DNA of 64,000 nucleotides, taken from the NCBI RefSeq assembly GCF_045679555.1, contig NC_092110.1, positions 3,487,390-3,551,389 on the forward strand, in the 5' to 3' direction. Position 1 is the first letter of the stretch. Each line of letters opens with the position of its first letter. This document shows, in pieces, positions 14,501 through 38,600 of this stretch. The notes under the pieces are model-generated. The model was not told the origin of the DNA and made no database searches. It saw only the letters and a program-made list of their open reading frames with translations. The DNA comes from Salvelinus alpinus (lineage: Eukaryota; Chordata; Actinopteri; Salmoniformes; Salmonidae). A program made the position numbers and the translations under genes.

Positions 14501-14824
14501 GCTTTCACCTAGTTATGGAAAGAGCAGATGTTCCCAATGTTTTGTACACTATGACCTTCTGTTTGTTGACTTCTCAGCTTCTCTCCAAACCTGCTTTGTT
14601 CTCAGACTTTAGGAAAAGACCAAACACTTTCACTAATGGTGTTTTTCTATTGAATGCATTTACACCCTCATGTGTTGTTCCTGGATCAGGATGCAGCCAG
14701 TGAGTTGTCTATCTTCAGTGGAGCAGAGGAGATCTTTGCCTTCCAAAGGACAGTGTCTCGCCTCACTGAGATGCAGACTGAAGAGTACTGGCTGCAAGGG
14801 GACAGGAGCACCATCACCACGTAG
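8545..14824 (+). CDS. afg1l: AFG1-like mitochondrial AAA+ ATPase (LACE1), 13 coding exons
   Basis: Coding exons join in phase: 8545-8671, 9133-9341, 9514-9565, 9695-9796, 9959-10089, 10340-10439, 10548-10606, 10917-10999, 11195-11265, 11455-11555, 12663-12803, 13210-13317, 14690-14824. They give 472 residues, close to human AFG1L (about 481). Walker A GDVGTGKT is at residues 127-134, Walker B LLCFDE at 200-205, and a sensor-like [11 protein letters not shown] follows. The N-terminus is basic and hydroxylated, consistent with mitochondrial import. The C-terminal motif [12 protein letters not shown] is conserved. AFG1-type proteins are matrix/inner-membrane AAA+ proteins involved in turnover of respiratory-complex subunits (family knowledge). 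The start ATG has AAA upstream and is the first in frame. Intron 6 uses a GC donor. His-rich DHEHHHHE lies in exon 12. The gene looks intact. Confidence 0.95.
10660..10867 (+). repeat. LINE 3'-tail fragment in afg1l intron 7
   Basis: The block contains GTGCACTGTTGGCGCTAGAA and ACAAGCATTTCGCTACACCC and ends in AAAATGTGATTTGATTTGA. Near-identical blocks occur at 54968-55134 and, shorter, at 55540-55630. The TTTGATTTGA end indicates the 3' tail of a CR1/L2-like LINE, severely 5'-truncated. Confidence 0.65.
11660..12601. mobile_element. Foldback (long inverted repeat) element with TA target duplication, afg1l intron 10
   Basis: This starts CAGTGAGCTCCAACAGTATT and ends with the complementary GGGAACTCACTG, flanked by TA on both sides (11658-11659, 12602-12603). 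The two halves are inverted copies meeting near 12030-12050. Almost the whole 942 bp is a hairpin, except that the left arm lacks a segment of about 175 bp that is present in the right arm at about 12255-12430. No coding capacity. TA ends suggest mobilisation by a Tc1/mariner-type enzyme. Confidence 0.8.
13133..13162. repeat. Short hairpin repeat in afg1l intron 11
   Basis: TAGCCTGGTCC and GGACCAGGCT form a short stem around CAGTTTTA. It is a minimal version of the palindromic repeat seen at 61582-61690. A related CAGCCTGGTCTGAGGACCAGGCT lies at 40323-40345. Confidence 0.5.
13397..14550 (-). mobile_element. Tc1-like transposon remnant with nested hAT insertion, afg1l intron 12
   Basis: The outer ends are inverted (ACTGAGTGTACGAAACATT at left, AATGTTTTGTACACT at right). 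The minus-strand frame 13455-13703 encodes the N-terminal helix-turn-helix of a Tc1-type transposase ([33 protein letters not shown]). The catalytic part is lost, leaving about 500 bp of original element. A second copy of the same lineage lies at 55647-56359. Confidence 0.75.
13799..14449. mobile_element. Non-autonomous hAT-type element (651 bp)
   Basis: Inverted ends CAGGGTCTCCTAAC and GTTGGAGACCCCTG are flanked by a perfect 8-bp duplication, ATCTACAC, at 13791-13798 and 14450-14457. Ends of this type and an 8-bp duplication define hAT. There is no transposase frame inside. The related Tc1 copy at 56230-56250 shows the empty site, with ATCTACAC present once. Confidence 0.85.
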
Positions 14825-15660
14825 CTGTACAGTACCCCTCATCAACCCTCTAAACCCTTCACTACCTGCAAGGACAGTGAAAACCACCTCACCAGTACAG
14901 ACTATCAGTTAATTTGACGGGATCAGTTTGAGCATGGCGAGGCGCAGAATCACTAATCATGATCACATATAAGTGTGGTGATTTGTAGATCAGTGATTCT
15001 ACGCCGTCCGACTGCAAAGTAGTCCGTCTCAAACATGCACATACACTACCACGAGGGACTCCAAACAATGTAATATATTTATTATACTAAGGAAGTATGA
15101 CTTCAAGCCTTTATGATTTTACTTTGCCATTGCACTTTACAAACTGACCATATTGTACAGAATATTTTAAGTTAAACCTTTATCTGTGGAGTTCTTTCTA
15201 TACTGTACACATACGGTAGATAGGGTAAATTGTATGAATGGTGTTTGCAAAAAAGTTCAATGAAATCCACTTATACAAATGGAACTACTGGTTCAAGATA
15301 CATTTGTTTATTTTATTGATATCTTATGATGAAAAGGATTGTCTATTTTAATAAGTGATGTACTGTATTATTTTATTGAGAAGATCATAGAGAGTGATGA
15401 CTACAGTATGGTTCATACGGATGTATGTAAGGCTGCTTGTCTCTGATGTTGAAAGCAACATCCTGCCTTCTTCATGGTTTTGAAGTTTTATTTAGCAAAC
15501 AAATGACTGTAACCTGAGTGCCAGCCTATGCTGTGCTGTCATGCCACCTCTGTCACTCATTGTCATGTCAAATAATTGGAGTGGGAATGAGTACAAACAT
15601 CTAGGATCAGGCTAGGAAACACAGATTACTGGGCACAATTGTGTAGTTTGACATGACATA
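14825..15660 (+). other. afg1l 3' UTR and downstream spacer
   Basis: AT-rich sequence after the afg1l stop codon, probably its 3' UTR in part. I see no perfect AATAAA, so the end of the transcript is not placed. No other feature is supported. Confidence 0.4.
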
Positions 15661-15662
15661 TA

Positions 15663-16941
15663 CTTTATGACCAGAAGTATGTGGACATCTGCTCGTCAAA
15701 CATCTCATTCCAAAATCATGAGCATTAATATGGAGGTGGTCCTCCCCTTTGATGCATTAACAGCCTCCACTCTTCTGGTAAGGCTTTTCACTAGATGTTG
15801 GAAGATTGCTGAAGGGACTTGCTTCCATTTAGCCGCAAGAGCATTAGTGAGGTTGGGCACTGATGTTGGGCGATTAGGCCTGGCTCGCAGTTGGTGTTCC
15901 AATTCATCCCAAAGGTGTTAGATTGGGTTGAGGTCAGGGCTCTGTGCAGGCTAGTCAAGTTCTTCCACACAGATCTCGAACAAACCATTTCTGTATGGAA
16001 CTCGCTTTATGCACGGGGGCATTGTCATGCTGAAACAGGAAAGGCCCTTCCCATAACTGTTATCACAAAGTTGGAAGCACAGAAGCGTCTAGAATGCTGT
16101 AGCGTTAAGATTTCCCTTCACTGGAACAAAGGGACCTAGCCCGAACCATGAAAAACAGCCCCTGACCATTATTCCTCCTCCACCAAACTTTACAGTTGGC
16201 ACTATAGATTCGGGCAGGTTGCGTTTTCCTGGCATCCGCCAAACCCAGATTAGTTCGTCGGACTGCCAGATGGTGAAGCGTGATTCATCACTCCAGAAAA
16301 CGCGTTTCCACTGGTGGCGAGCTTTAAGCCACTCCAGCCGACGTTGATCTTAGGCTTGTGTATGGCCCATTTCATGAAGCCCCTGACTAACAGTTATTGT
16401 GCTGACGTTGCGTCCAGAGGCAGTTTAGAACTCGGTAGAGTGTTGCAACCGAGGACAGATTCACTTCGGCACCCGGCAGTCCCGTTCTAATGGCTTTTAT
16501 GGCCTACCACTTCGCGGCTCAGCCGTTGTTGCTCCTAGACGTTTCCACTTCACAATAACAGGTATTGTAGATATTTGATCGTAGAGTAGTGGCACGAGGG
16601 AACACCTAATGTGTTATGAAATGTCATGTAATATTTCAAATTGCGTATGACCCCAGGAAGAGTATGGGGATCCTTAATAAATACAAACAACACTTATAGT
16701 TGACCGGGGCAGCTCTAACAGGGCAGAAATGTGAAAAACGGACTTGTTGGAAAGGTGGCATTCTATGTGCTACGTTGAAAGTCACTGTGCTCTTCAGTAA
16801 GACCATTCTACTGCCAATGTTTGTCTATGGAGATTGCATGGCTGTGTGCCCGATTTTATACACCTGTCAGCAACGGGTGTGGCTGAAATAGCCGAATCCA
16901 CTCATTTGAAGGGGTGTCCACATACTTTTCTATATATAGTG
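15663..16941 (-). mobile_element. Tc1-like transposon between afg1l and foxo3
   Basis: The ends are inverted (CCAGAAGTATGTGGACATC at left, GTGTCCACATACTTTTC at right) with TA/AT-rich tips. The interior is antisense to a Tc1 transposase but badly decayed; only short pieces stay open (for example 15705-15902). A 3' LINE fragment is inserted at 16561-16689. Confidence 0.75.
16561..16689 (+). mobile_element. LINE 3'-end fragment nested in the Tc1 copy
   Basis: This interrupts the Tc1 sequence after CACAATAACA. It ends with ACCCCAGGAAGAGTATGGGG and ATCCTTAATAAATACAAA, which match the 3' end of the LINE at 23376-24395 (reverse strand). The AACA word on both sides may be the target duplication. Confidence 0.6.
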
Positions 16942-18004
16942 TATCTTTACTGTGTAGTACCATGTGTAATTTTGCCCTCCATGATCATAATAGTATTATA
17001 ATTATTATTTGCAATACCAAGTAAGTACCTTTTTGTAATTATGCAGAATTATTGTATTAAATGTCTTGGTATGTTGCCTCTACTTGAAACGTTCCAACCT
17101 GTCAATGTGATGCAATACAGTGAGCGTGTCACTTTAACGCCGATTCCTTCAGTGCAATCTAGGGGGCAGGTCTTTTCTTTCATCTGGGACTATACAGTAC
17201 TAGTAGCCAGCTGGAGATGGCCTTGGAGGTTGTGCTTGTGGTGTGCACCGCTGCTCGGGATGAGGAGAGGGAGCAGAATCACAAGCAGAGCGAATGTTTT
17301 ATTAATTCGACATGCAACATTGTGTAAGTAGCTGAACTCTTCATTTGTTGCAAATGCTGAAAATAATTTCTCGATGGTAAACCAGTAGCTCACTGGAGGC
17401 AGGGAATGAAAGCTCTCGGCGGTGCTCATAGCTACACGGTTAATAAAGGATTTGGGAAGGAAATGGTCAAGATGGCAGCTCCATTTGGAATGTGAAGGTG
17501 TGGATTCTTATCGCTAGCGAGCAATTTTTTTTTTTAATGTAACCCGCATATTGGAAATAGTAAACAAACACGGAACGCTGTTGATTGTATACAGTAGCTA
17601 GCTAACGTTATTCTAGAGGGTGCGCTACACGCCATTCCCAAGATAGGTGATGGAATTCTGTTGGATCACTTAAAATGTCGTATGTATAATAAATCAATTT
17701 GTTTACAGACAGACGCTGCAGTAATAAATTCACATGAAACAATGGCCTTTTGAATCGCACGATCAAGTTGCTGCGATCATCAGAGAAAAGACAGTCGACG
17801 GGACGCACGTGGAGTTCAATCATCTGGAGGTGTGGAATGTGGACCGTGGACACATTTGACTCATTATGCATGCTTTAAACGAGTCTGGTGATTGATTGCT
17901 AATATTATGCATGATAACCAAACGAATAATAGCCTATTATTAATGGAATGCAACTTTGTTGATCAGTGTATACCGAATACAAGCAAGAAACCAAGGAGAG
18001 GAAT
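16942..18004 (+). promoter_or_regulatory. Upstream region and 5' UTR of foxo3
   Basis: No repeat or coding exon is recognised for about 1 kb before the foxo3 start, so the promoter and 5' UTR are expected here. An in-frame ATG at 17966 would add 13 residues. I chose 18005 because MAG followed by an acidic DPDFEPQ segment matches the FOXO3 N-terminus. The transcription start is not visible. Confidence 0.4.
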
Positions 18005-31849
<13,845 letters not shown>

Positions 31850-34046
31850 GTACAGGCCCGGGACTGTGGAGCTCTGTTTAGTCTCTGTGTTGGGAGTTGA
31901 GACAGTAACGATCAGTATTATCAGTGGGATTTTAGTAAATGTGAAGTGAAAATGTGAAATAGACACTTATTTTAAGTCTCAGGGATTTATCCTTATGTGG
32001 TGATTAGTAAACACTGATATTAAAATGAAATGTTATTTTGTTTTTTTTACCCTGCTTCCCATGTCATATTTCTTAACCATACATTAACCAACACAATATT
32101 TTTGCCAAACCAGCCGTCAGTCCAGTGTGGTTGACTGCCTGTTTACATCTAACAAGCTCCAGAGAATGTTACCATTATTTTGTATATACTTGATTCAGCT
32201 TTTGATGCTTTTACCGGTATGTTCTCAGCAGAAAAGAGGACGAAAGAAATAAGGAAAAAGAGCAATTGTGTATTTTTGAAACGCCTGGCATCAAAGAACC
32301 ATTCCATGCACCTGTATCATAGAACATTTTAGTTTATAAATGTTTAACGTCATCAAATGCAAGGTTATCCACATGGTGTTAATTGTACTGTATGTATGTG
32401 ATGTTTGGTTAATTTTCTTCAGTGATTTTGGTATTCAATACTCCTGAGCGAATTCTCTGCTTGTAAAGTTGCAATGTCACTCTGCACTATAACATGGCCT
32501 GTATTCAATAAAGCATTTCTGAGTATGAGTACTGATACATGATCAGTTTAGCCTTTTAGATCAACAGTCCTACTCTAAGAAGCTTTATGAATATAGGCCC
32601 AGGTGTTGCTTGATTGTTAGTCCTTATAGCAATTCACGATTGCTCTGGAAATGCAATCCCGATGCTCCGTATGGTGGTTTTGACGCGATAGTGGAGCCTC
32701 TGGAGGCTTGCAGAGGCCAAATCGAGCTCCCGCACCGCATTGCCATGCGCCTCCCAAATGTTGTAATAATACGGAGGGCTCCGTATAGCTCTGCATTGAC
32801 ATGATTGGTCGACGGTACATGGGGGCGGAAGGTGCTTTATAAACACATATTAACTTCCTTGACAACTTCCGACAGCTCTGCGAAGCGCAAGAAGTCTGAA
32901 TGCTCTGACTTCTGCGGAGGCCGCGTCGCTCTAAACGCTGTACGGCCATTGCAGATGTTGGATTGACCATGCAGAACCTTTAAGGAAAAGCGTTGTAAAA
33001 AAGGACTGGCAGTTGCATGGTAGCATACCATTTAGATAGCTGTTAAATAGGGAACAATTACAGTACAATATCTTCTTGAATATTGCCAAATCTTTTCCAC
33101 ATTCAAGAAATAAAACATTGAAAATGTACTTTGTTCAGCCCGCGCTTTAGTAGAAATAAGGGATAAAGTACAATTCTAAAGGCAAAACAACTGTCACAAT
33201 AATTTTAACAATGGATTTAACTCATGGTTTTCCAATATACTTTGTAAGAACAAAAAAGGGTCAACATAAGCGTTAAGTTTACAATCTCATCCAATGAGAA
33301 TGGATCTACTTTGTATTTTTACTTATTTTGAACATCTGAAGGAATTACAGTTTACAAAACTCCTATATTTTTTTTTACATTGGATTAACATTTACTCATG
33401 CTAAATATTGACATCTAGGCAAAGCCTGAAATATCAGGTTATTGAAAAGCCCATTCCATACAGAATCAGAAGCAATAAACTCTTTTAACATTCTGTTTTA
33501 AATTATTGCCCCAAAAATAATATAATGTAAATATTTTGAACCGATTTCTCACATGGAATAGGATTAAGTGAAGAGATTATTACCAAAATTTCGAGTCAAC
33601 ATACATTGTACAAGCTTTACGGGTGTCCTATGCTATTGTGTTGAAAATGTTAGGAGTTTTAATGACTCCTTATTTTCTTGACATCTTTGTAACTCTTAAC
33701 GCTACCAACATAGGAGTTCTATGTAATAAATGTAGATGGATTTAGACTCCTGATACAACATATTTTGGATTTGTTTCACGATGATTAGATATTAACCATT
33801 TGACTGGCTGGTTTTCTGCTGAATTTTTTGTTTGTTTTGTATCATCATTAAAGTAATATTGCAGTATTATTTCTCGTACTGTAGATCACTCACTGCCTAC
33901 CTATGATCTTATTAACCTTGCTGGTCCTAAATTACGTCACTCTACTTGATGTTTGTTGGCATTCCCTTATGTATTTTCACTTTGGATGATGTAACGTAGG
34001 TCTAAGAAATGGTGCATGTAAATAAAAGCTTTGTGAAGCACTATAA
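31850..34046 (+). other. foxo3 3' UTR
   Basis: A long AT-rich tail follows the foxo3 stop. AATAAA signals stand at 32507-32512 and 34021-34026. The second is followed by GT-rich sequence (GTGTCTCGG), consistent with a distal cleavage site near 34045. A denser, higher-GC block at about 32600-33010 looks like an inserted repeat, but I cannot name it. Confidence 0.6.
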
Positions 34047-34279
34047 TCGTCTTGAAAATGTGTCTCGGTCTTTTATTGTATTGAATATTTCTATCAATCT
34101 CAACATGTATTTTTTTTTTTTTTAATACTCATACTCCACTGCTACTGCAAGCGTAACCTAGCAAAAATGGATTGAATTTATATAGCAAAATGTTTGAAGA
34201 CAAAAGGGATCCTTCTTCTAAGAACATTGTTCGATTTCCTATATGTCCTTTGTCCTCAGACATCATGCTATAGAAAATG

Positions 34280-34293
34280 GTTGCTAGGGAAAC
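34280..34293. promoter_or_regulatory. RFX X-box-like motif upstream of ccdc162
   Basis: GTTGCTAGGGAAAC fits the RFX consensus RYYNYY-N2-RRNRAC. It lies about 1.4 kb before the ccdc162 start codon. A single short motif can occur by chance; use is inferred only. Confidence 0.35.
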
Positions 34294-34424
34294 ATGCCAT
34301 CTTAAAATGGAGGATTGATAGCTACCAGATGGTTAAAAATTAAACTGAGTACTGCCTTTTTGGGATAGGAATAGTATGGTGTGTGGATGTACACTTGATT
34401 CATAAATTCAATAACAAGGCCATG

Positions 34425-34595
34425 TTTTTTTATTTAACCAGGCAAGTCAGTTAAGAACAAATTCTTATTTACAATGACAGCCTACTGGGGAACAGTGGGT
34501 TTTTACAGATGTGTACCTTGTCAGCTCAGGGATTTGATCCAGCAACCTTTCAGTTATTGGCCCAACACTCTAACCACTAGGCTACCTGCCTCCCC
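34425..34595 (-). mobile_element. tRNA-derived SINE, minus strand
   Basis: On the minus strand: AGGTAGCCTAGTGGTTAGAG (A box), GGTTGCTGGATCAAATCC (B box), then GTCATTGTAAATAAGAATTT and the poly-A-like TTAAATAAAAAAA tail. It sits in the spacer between foxo3 and ccdc162. Confidence 0.8.
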
Positions 34596-35660
34596 CAAAA
34601 CATTATTTGATTTCAAGGGGGCACCAGGATATTGCTTTCTTGTTAATCCTCCATCCACAATCACAGTCACCATGCAGTTCAGTCCAGGCTATCACAGCCT
34701 CTCTTCTCCTTCTGCTGGTGACAAAGGAATTATGAAACTCCCTTGTCCTTGAGTATTTATTGGTAGAAGTGCACCTTGTGACAATTTTTTATTGGATGTG
34801 CCCATCCTCTGTTGGAGCCAATCGGCTTTCCTGTATCCAAGAGAAGTGAGCATGTTGAGCTATTTAAATCCAGCTAGGGGAGCTGATAATAGAATAATGA
34901 AGTATTTGAAATGTACAGTAGGGTAAATATCTACCACCAAGAGATCATTGCACTGTATTGCTGCAAGGTACACCTGACTTATCTAAATTGCTGATCATTG
35001 CTTTGGAAATTTAAAACAGAAGTTTATCATTGTGATTTCATTGAGTGATGTGATTGTCTTTATTCTTTTTGGAAAACAAATCTGCTAAAAATATTATCAC
35101 TGAAAATATTTTACAAGAGCATAGTGCATTTATCTCCCTTGAAATTATTCAAAGAGAAGTGTATTCACCAATGAAAGAAACAGCACAGACAAATATTACC
35201 ACAAATTGATACATTTGAAACACACATTTTGGCATATGGTCCTTGTCTGTCAGAAAATTCAGATTTGCCTAGGTCAGCAATCCTGTTGGATCAAGGGGCG
35301 TTATTGAAGTTCTGGTGCCCTCTAGAGTTCAAAAGTATGTATAGGTCTGTTTAGACTTTTTATGGCCCCATAGTCTCCATGGTGACTCTGGACAACACGC
35401 TTGGGAACCAGTTTGGAGTTGTTTTCAGGAGCCAATGATTCGGTTATTAAGGCAAGTTTATTTTCTGTTTTGGAAGACCTATTGAGAAATCTAACTACTA
35501 CTACATTTTTTTATATAAACCCCCCCAAACAGCAATATCTCTCCTCAGAGATGTTTTGATTGGATAACACCACCAATAGAGTTATGCCGCTTGATTTTGC
35601 TGTGGTACATAAATGACCTTTTGGGGTTTGTTACTTATATAGTATCCAGGACATCCCATC
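34596..35660. other. Intergenic spacer before ccdc162
   Basis: No gene or clear repeat is seen. The promoter of ccdc162 should lie in this stretch. A possible 5' UTR acceptor (TATCCAG) ends at 35649, just before the start codon, suggesting an upstream non-coding exon. Confidence 0.35.
35373..35386. promoter_or_regulatory. RFX X-box-like motif near the ccdc162 start
   Basis: GTCTCCATGGTGAC is a near-palindrome fitting RYYNYY-N2-RRNRAC, 275 bp before the ATG. RFX factors drive ciliary genes; a link to ccdc162 is inference. Confidence 0.4.
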
Positions 35661-38600
35661 ATGTCCAAGGTGGGGTACAAAGTCTCCTCCACTGCCAAGG
35701 TGGAGCAGATGGAAGCAGAGTTGTCTGTCCAGCTGTCAGCTCTCAGAACTGAAATAGAGGAGAATGGATCTCCCCTGGAAACACCCTCCAAGTCTTACAG
35801 GTATAGACGGACACATGGATATGAGGGAGGTCTGTGAGCAAAATAAAGTTGCCCAGTTAAAATGCCAGTGATTGTGATTTTGTCTGTTTGATACTGGCTG
35901 TCTTTTTTGTAAATGTTATTTTGTATTTTATTGTTTTCTACTGCATTCTATATATTTTTTTCATCGTACTATAGCTCAGTTCCAGTTCCTAAAGATGTAT
36001 CGTACTTTCGTATGGAGAGAGAGCAGGTCCTGAGGAGAGGTCTTCAGGTGGCAGAAGCACTGCCAGTGGTGCCTCTGTCTAATGTGCTACAGAGAGAGCT
36101 GCAAAGCTGCCTAAGCCTGGAGTACACACCTGAGAGTCTGCCTCTTCTCCTGCACCAGGTAAACTGTGCTGTTTATAATGTCATTGGGATCACATTGGTG
36201 ACGCTTAGGGCCCCTTCGCTGCCCTGACAAATTGAAGGTGTTGTGAGGCAAAAGGGGGTGCAACTCAAAATTGGGAAGGTGTTTTGTTTTGTACACTCAG
36301 TGTATTTATGGTAGTTTTATGCAGACCGATGCTACCAGTTGGCCCAGATCAAGTACCTGCTGATGCTGAGATGGAGACGGTTCTGTCGTCACTCCCACAT
36401 CATTGAGCAGCTGTATCCATTCTACAAGGTAACCTGGCACTTTGATATTTAATAAATCACCTTAGTTTATTATGAGTAATAGAGGATAATCGATCAATCA
36501 ATAAATCCTTTTTACATGAACAGTTGATCTCTGTGGTGTTCCAGCAGGAAAGCTAAATCAAGCACTAAATTATTTGAAAGAAAACAAATACTATTTGAAC
36601 CCAGGTCAGGTGTGTTCTTTCACCATACTGTTCCACTAGGCCCAGGTATCAAACCTGGTCAGTGAGTATGAGGATGCTGTCCAGCGGGCCAGGAGACTGG
36701 CTGTTTCCAGGGAGAAGGTCCTGACAGGGCGGGGCAACCCCATCAACGCGGTCACCCAGGAAGATGTGACCATCTACCTCACCTGGCTGGTTTGTCACCT
36801 GCATGCCTCCAAGACCATCCACCACTTCCTGACAGTAAGGCCATCAGAGAGACTATGGGCGATGTTTTTGTAGCGCAACAGTAACTTGTTAAGTGCAAAA
36901 TTGACCGTAAACCTCATTGTAATCTGTCACTGTGAAATAATTTTAACAATGTGCATTATACGGAGGAGATTAAGCAATATATAAATAGTTGCCTCTTTGT
37001 TGAAATGCACATTGTTGAAAAAAAGTTTCAAATTAAATCTCGTTGCCAGATTACAATGAGGTTTATGGTACAATTTTCACTTAACACATTGCTTTTTCAC
37101 TACGTTGCCCTATGAGTATGTCCCAAATCGAAACTTTTTCCCTATGTAGTGCACTACATTTGACCAGGGCTCATAGGACTCTGGTCAAAAGTAGTGCCCC
37201 ATATAGGGAAGAAGGTACCATTCAGGGTGCATCCTATGGCTGCATCTCAATGGTCTAAAGTGTCTTCCTCTACTCGTCTCCTCTCCTTCATCGCCATGTA
37301 GCTGAAATCAAAGGCTAGTTTAGATTAGAGCAGATAAAGAAAAAGAGACAAGGAGAGGAAGTCACTTTAGACTACTGAGATGCACCCCAAAGCTTGGTTG
37401 ACTTTTGGGATGGGTGGATGAATACTGTGTAACAGATTTATTTAGAAATAAGACAGTTTGTTACCTCACACTATATGATGGGTTACAGGTGATCCACTAC
37501 ATCCCAGCCTCTGAGAAGAGGGATAAAGATTATTCTGAGTTATTAAGGAAGTCCCCATCAAGTTCCCCAGTGCTGATTGAATCTGTCCACACATCTTCAG
37601 AAGATAAAGACCAAGTCTTTCCTGGGCTTGAGGGTAAACACTAACATTGACTGCTACCTTATTGAACCTCTACATTTAAATGTCTTACTTGAACTAGATA
37701 CAACTCTACATGTGGCTACAAAAGAGATTCAACTCATGCTCGTGATCGTTCCTTTCCGTAGGGATGTTTAGATTGCCTAACCAAGTTCCCATGCACACTG
37801 TGAAACTGGAGGAGTTCCTCCCAGAACTACAAAGCCTGGTCTCCTACTTCCGTTTGCACTACGACACCCAAAACATCAGGAACACTGCAGAGGAGATGGA
37901 GCTCTTCAGCAAGGTAGTAACGTTGAAACATACATTTCAAGTTATTTGGTTCGTAGTGTACTCTCTTGGTGTAGATCCGCACACCAAACCTCAATTTCGT
38001 GTACGTTTCTCATTGACGTCAATTAATAAGTTATGCGAACGTCTGAGCTGTTCGCATTTATCTCAACTCTGAATCTGGTCCTTTGTTTGTTGGTCAGATC
38101 TCAAAGGAGTTCAGGGTGATCTTCAGACAGCAGGAGGTGATGAAGACCTTCCTCCAGTATGATGGGACAGAAGCTGTAGAGGGACAGTGGGGGAGGAAGA
38201 GGAGCACCATGGCTCTGAGGAAGAACGCTAACTGGATACCATACATTCAGGTCTGGAGAGAGAGGGATTGTCCCGGTCTCTGTCATGATCTCTCTCCTGT
38301 CAAGCCTTGTCCTGCATAGTACTTGGTTTGATAACACTTGAAGTGCTAACAAGTTAGTTCAGAGATGATTGAAGAAAAGGTGTCAGGAACGTTGATATAT
38401 TAGGGATGGAAATTAAGCTAGCCCTTTATCCAGAGGCTAGTACTTTTCAGACTGGGCTAGAAGAAAATGTGGCAAACTAGTAAAATGTTGTATTTCCAAA
38501 TATGGCATGGCACAGATTTTGGACCTAGGCTAAAACACAATTGCAGCCTACTAGCCCAGCTGACCAGTGCCCCAAATCCTTAAATTACATCCCTAATTTT

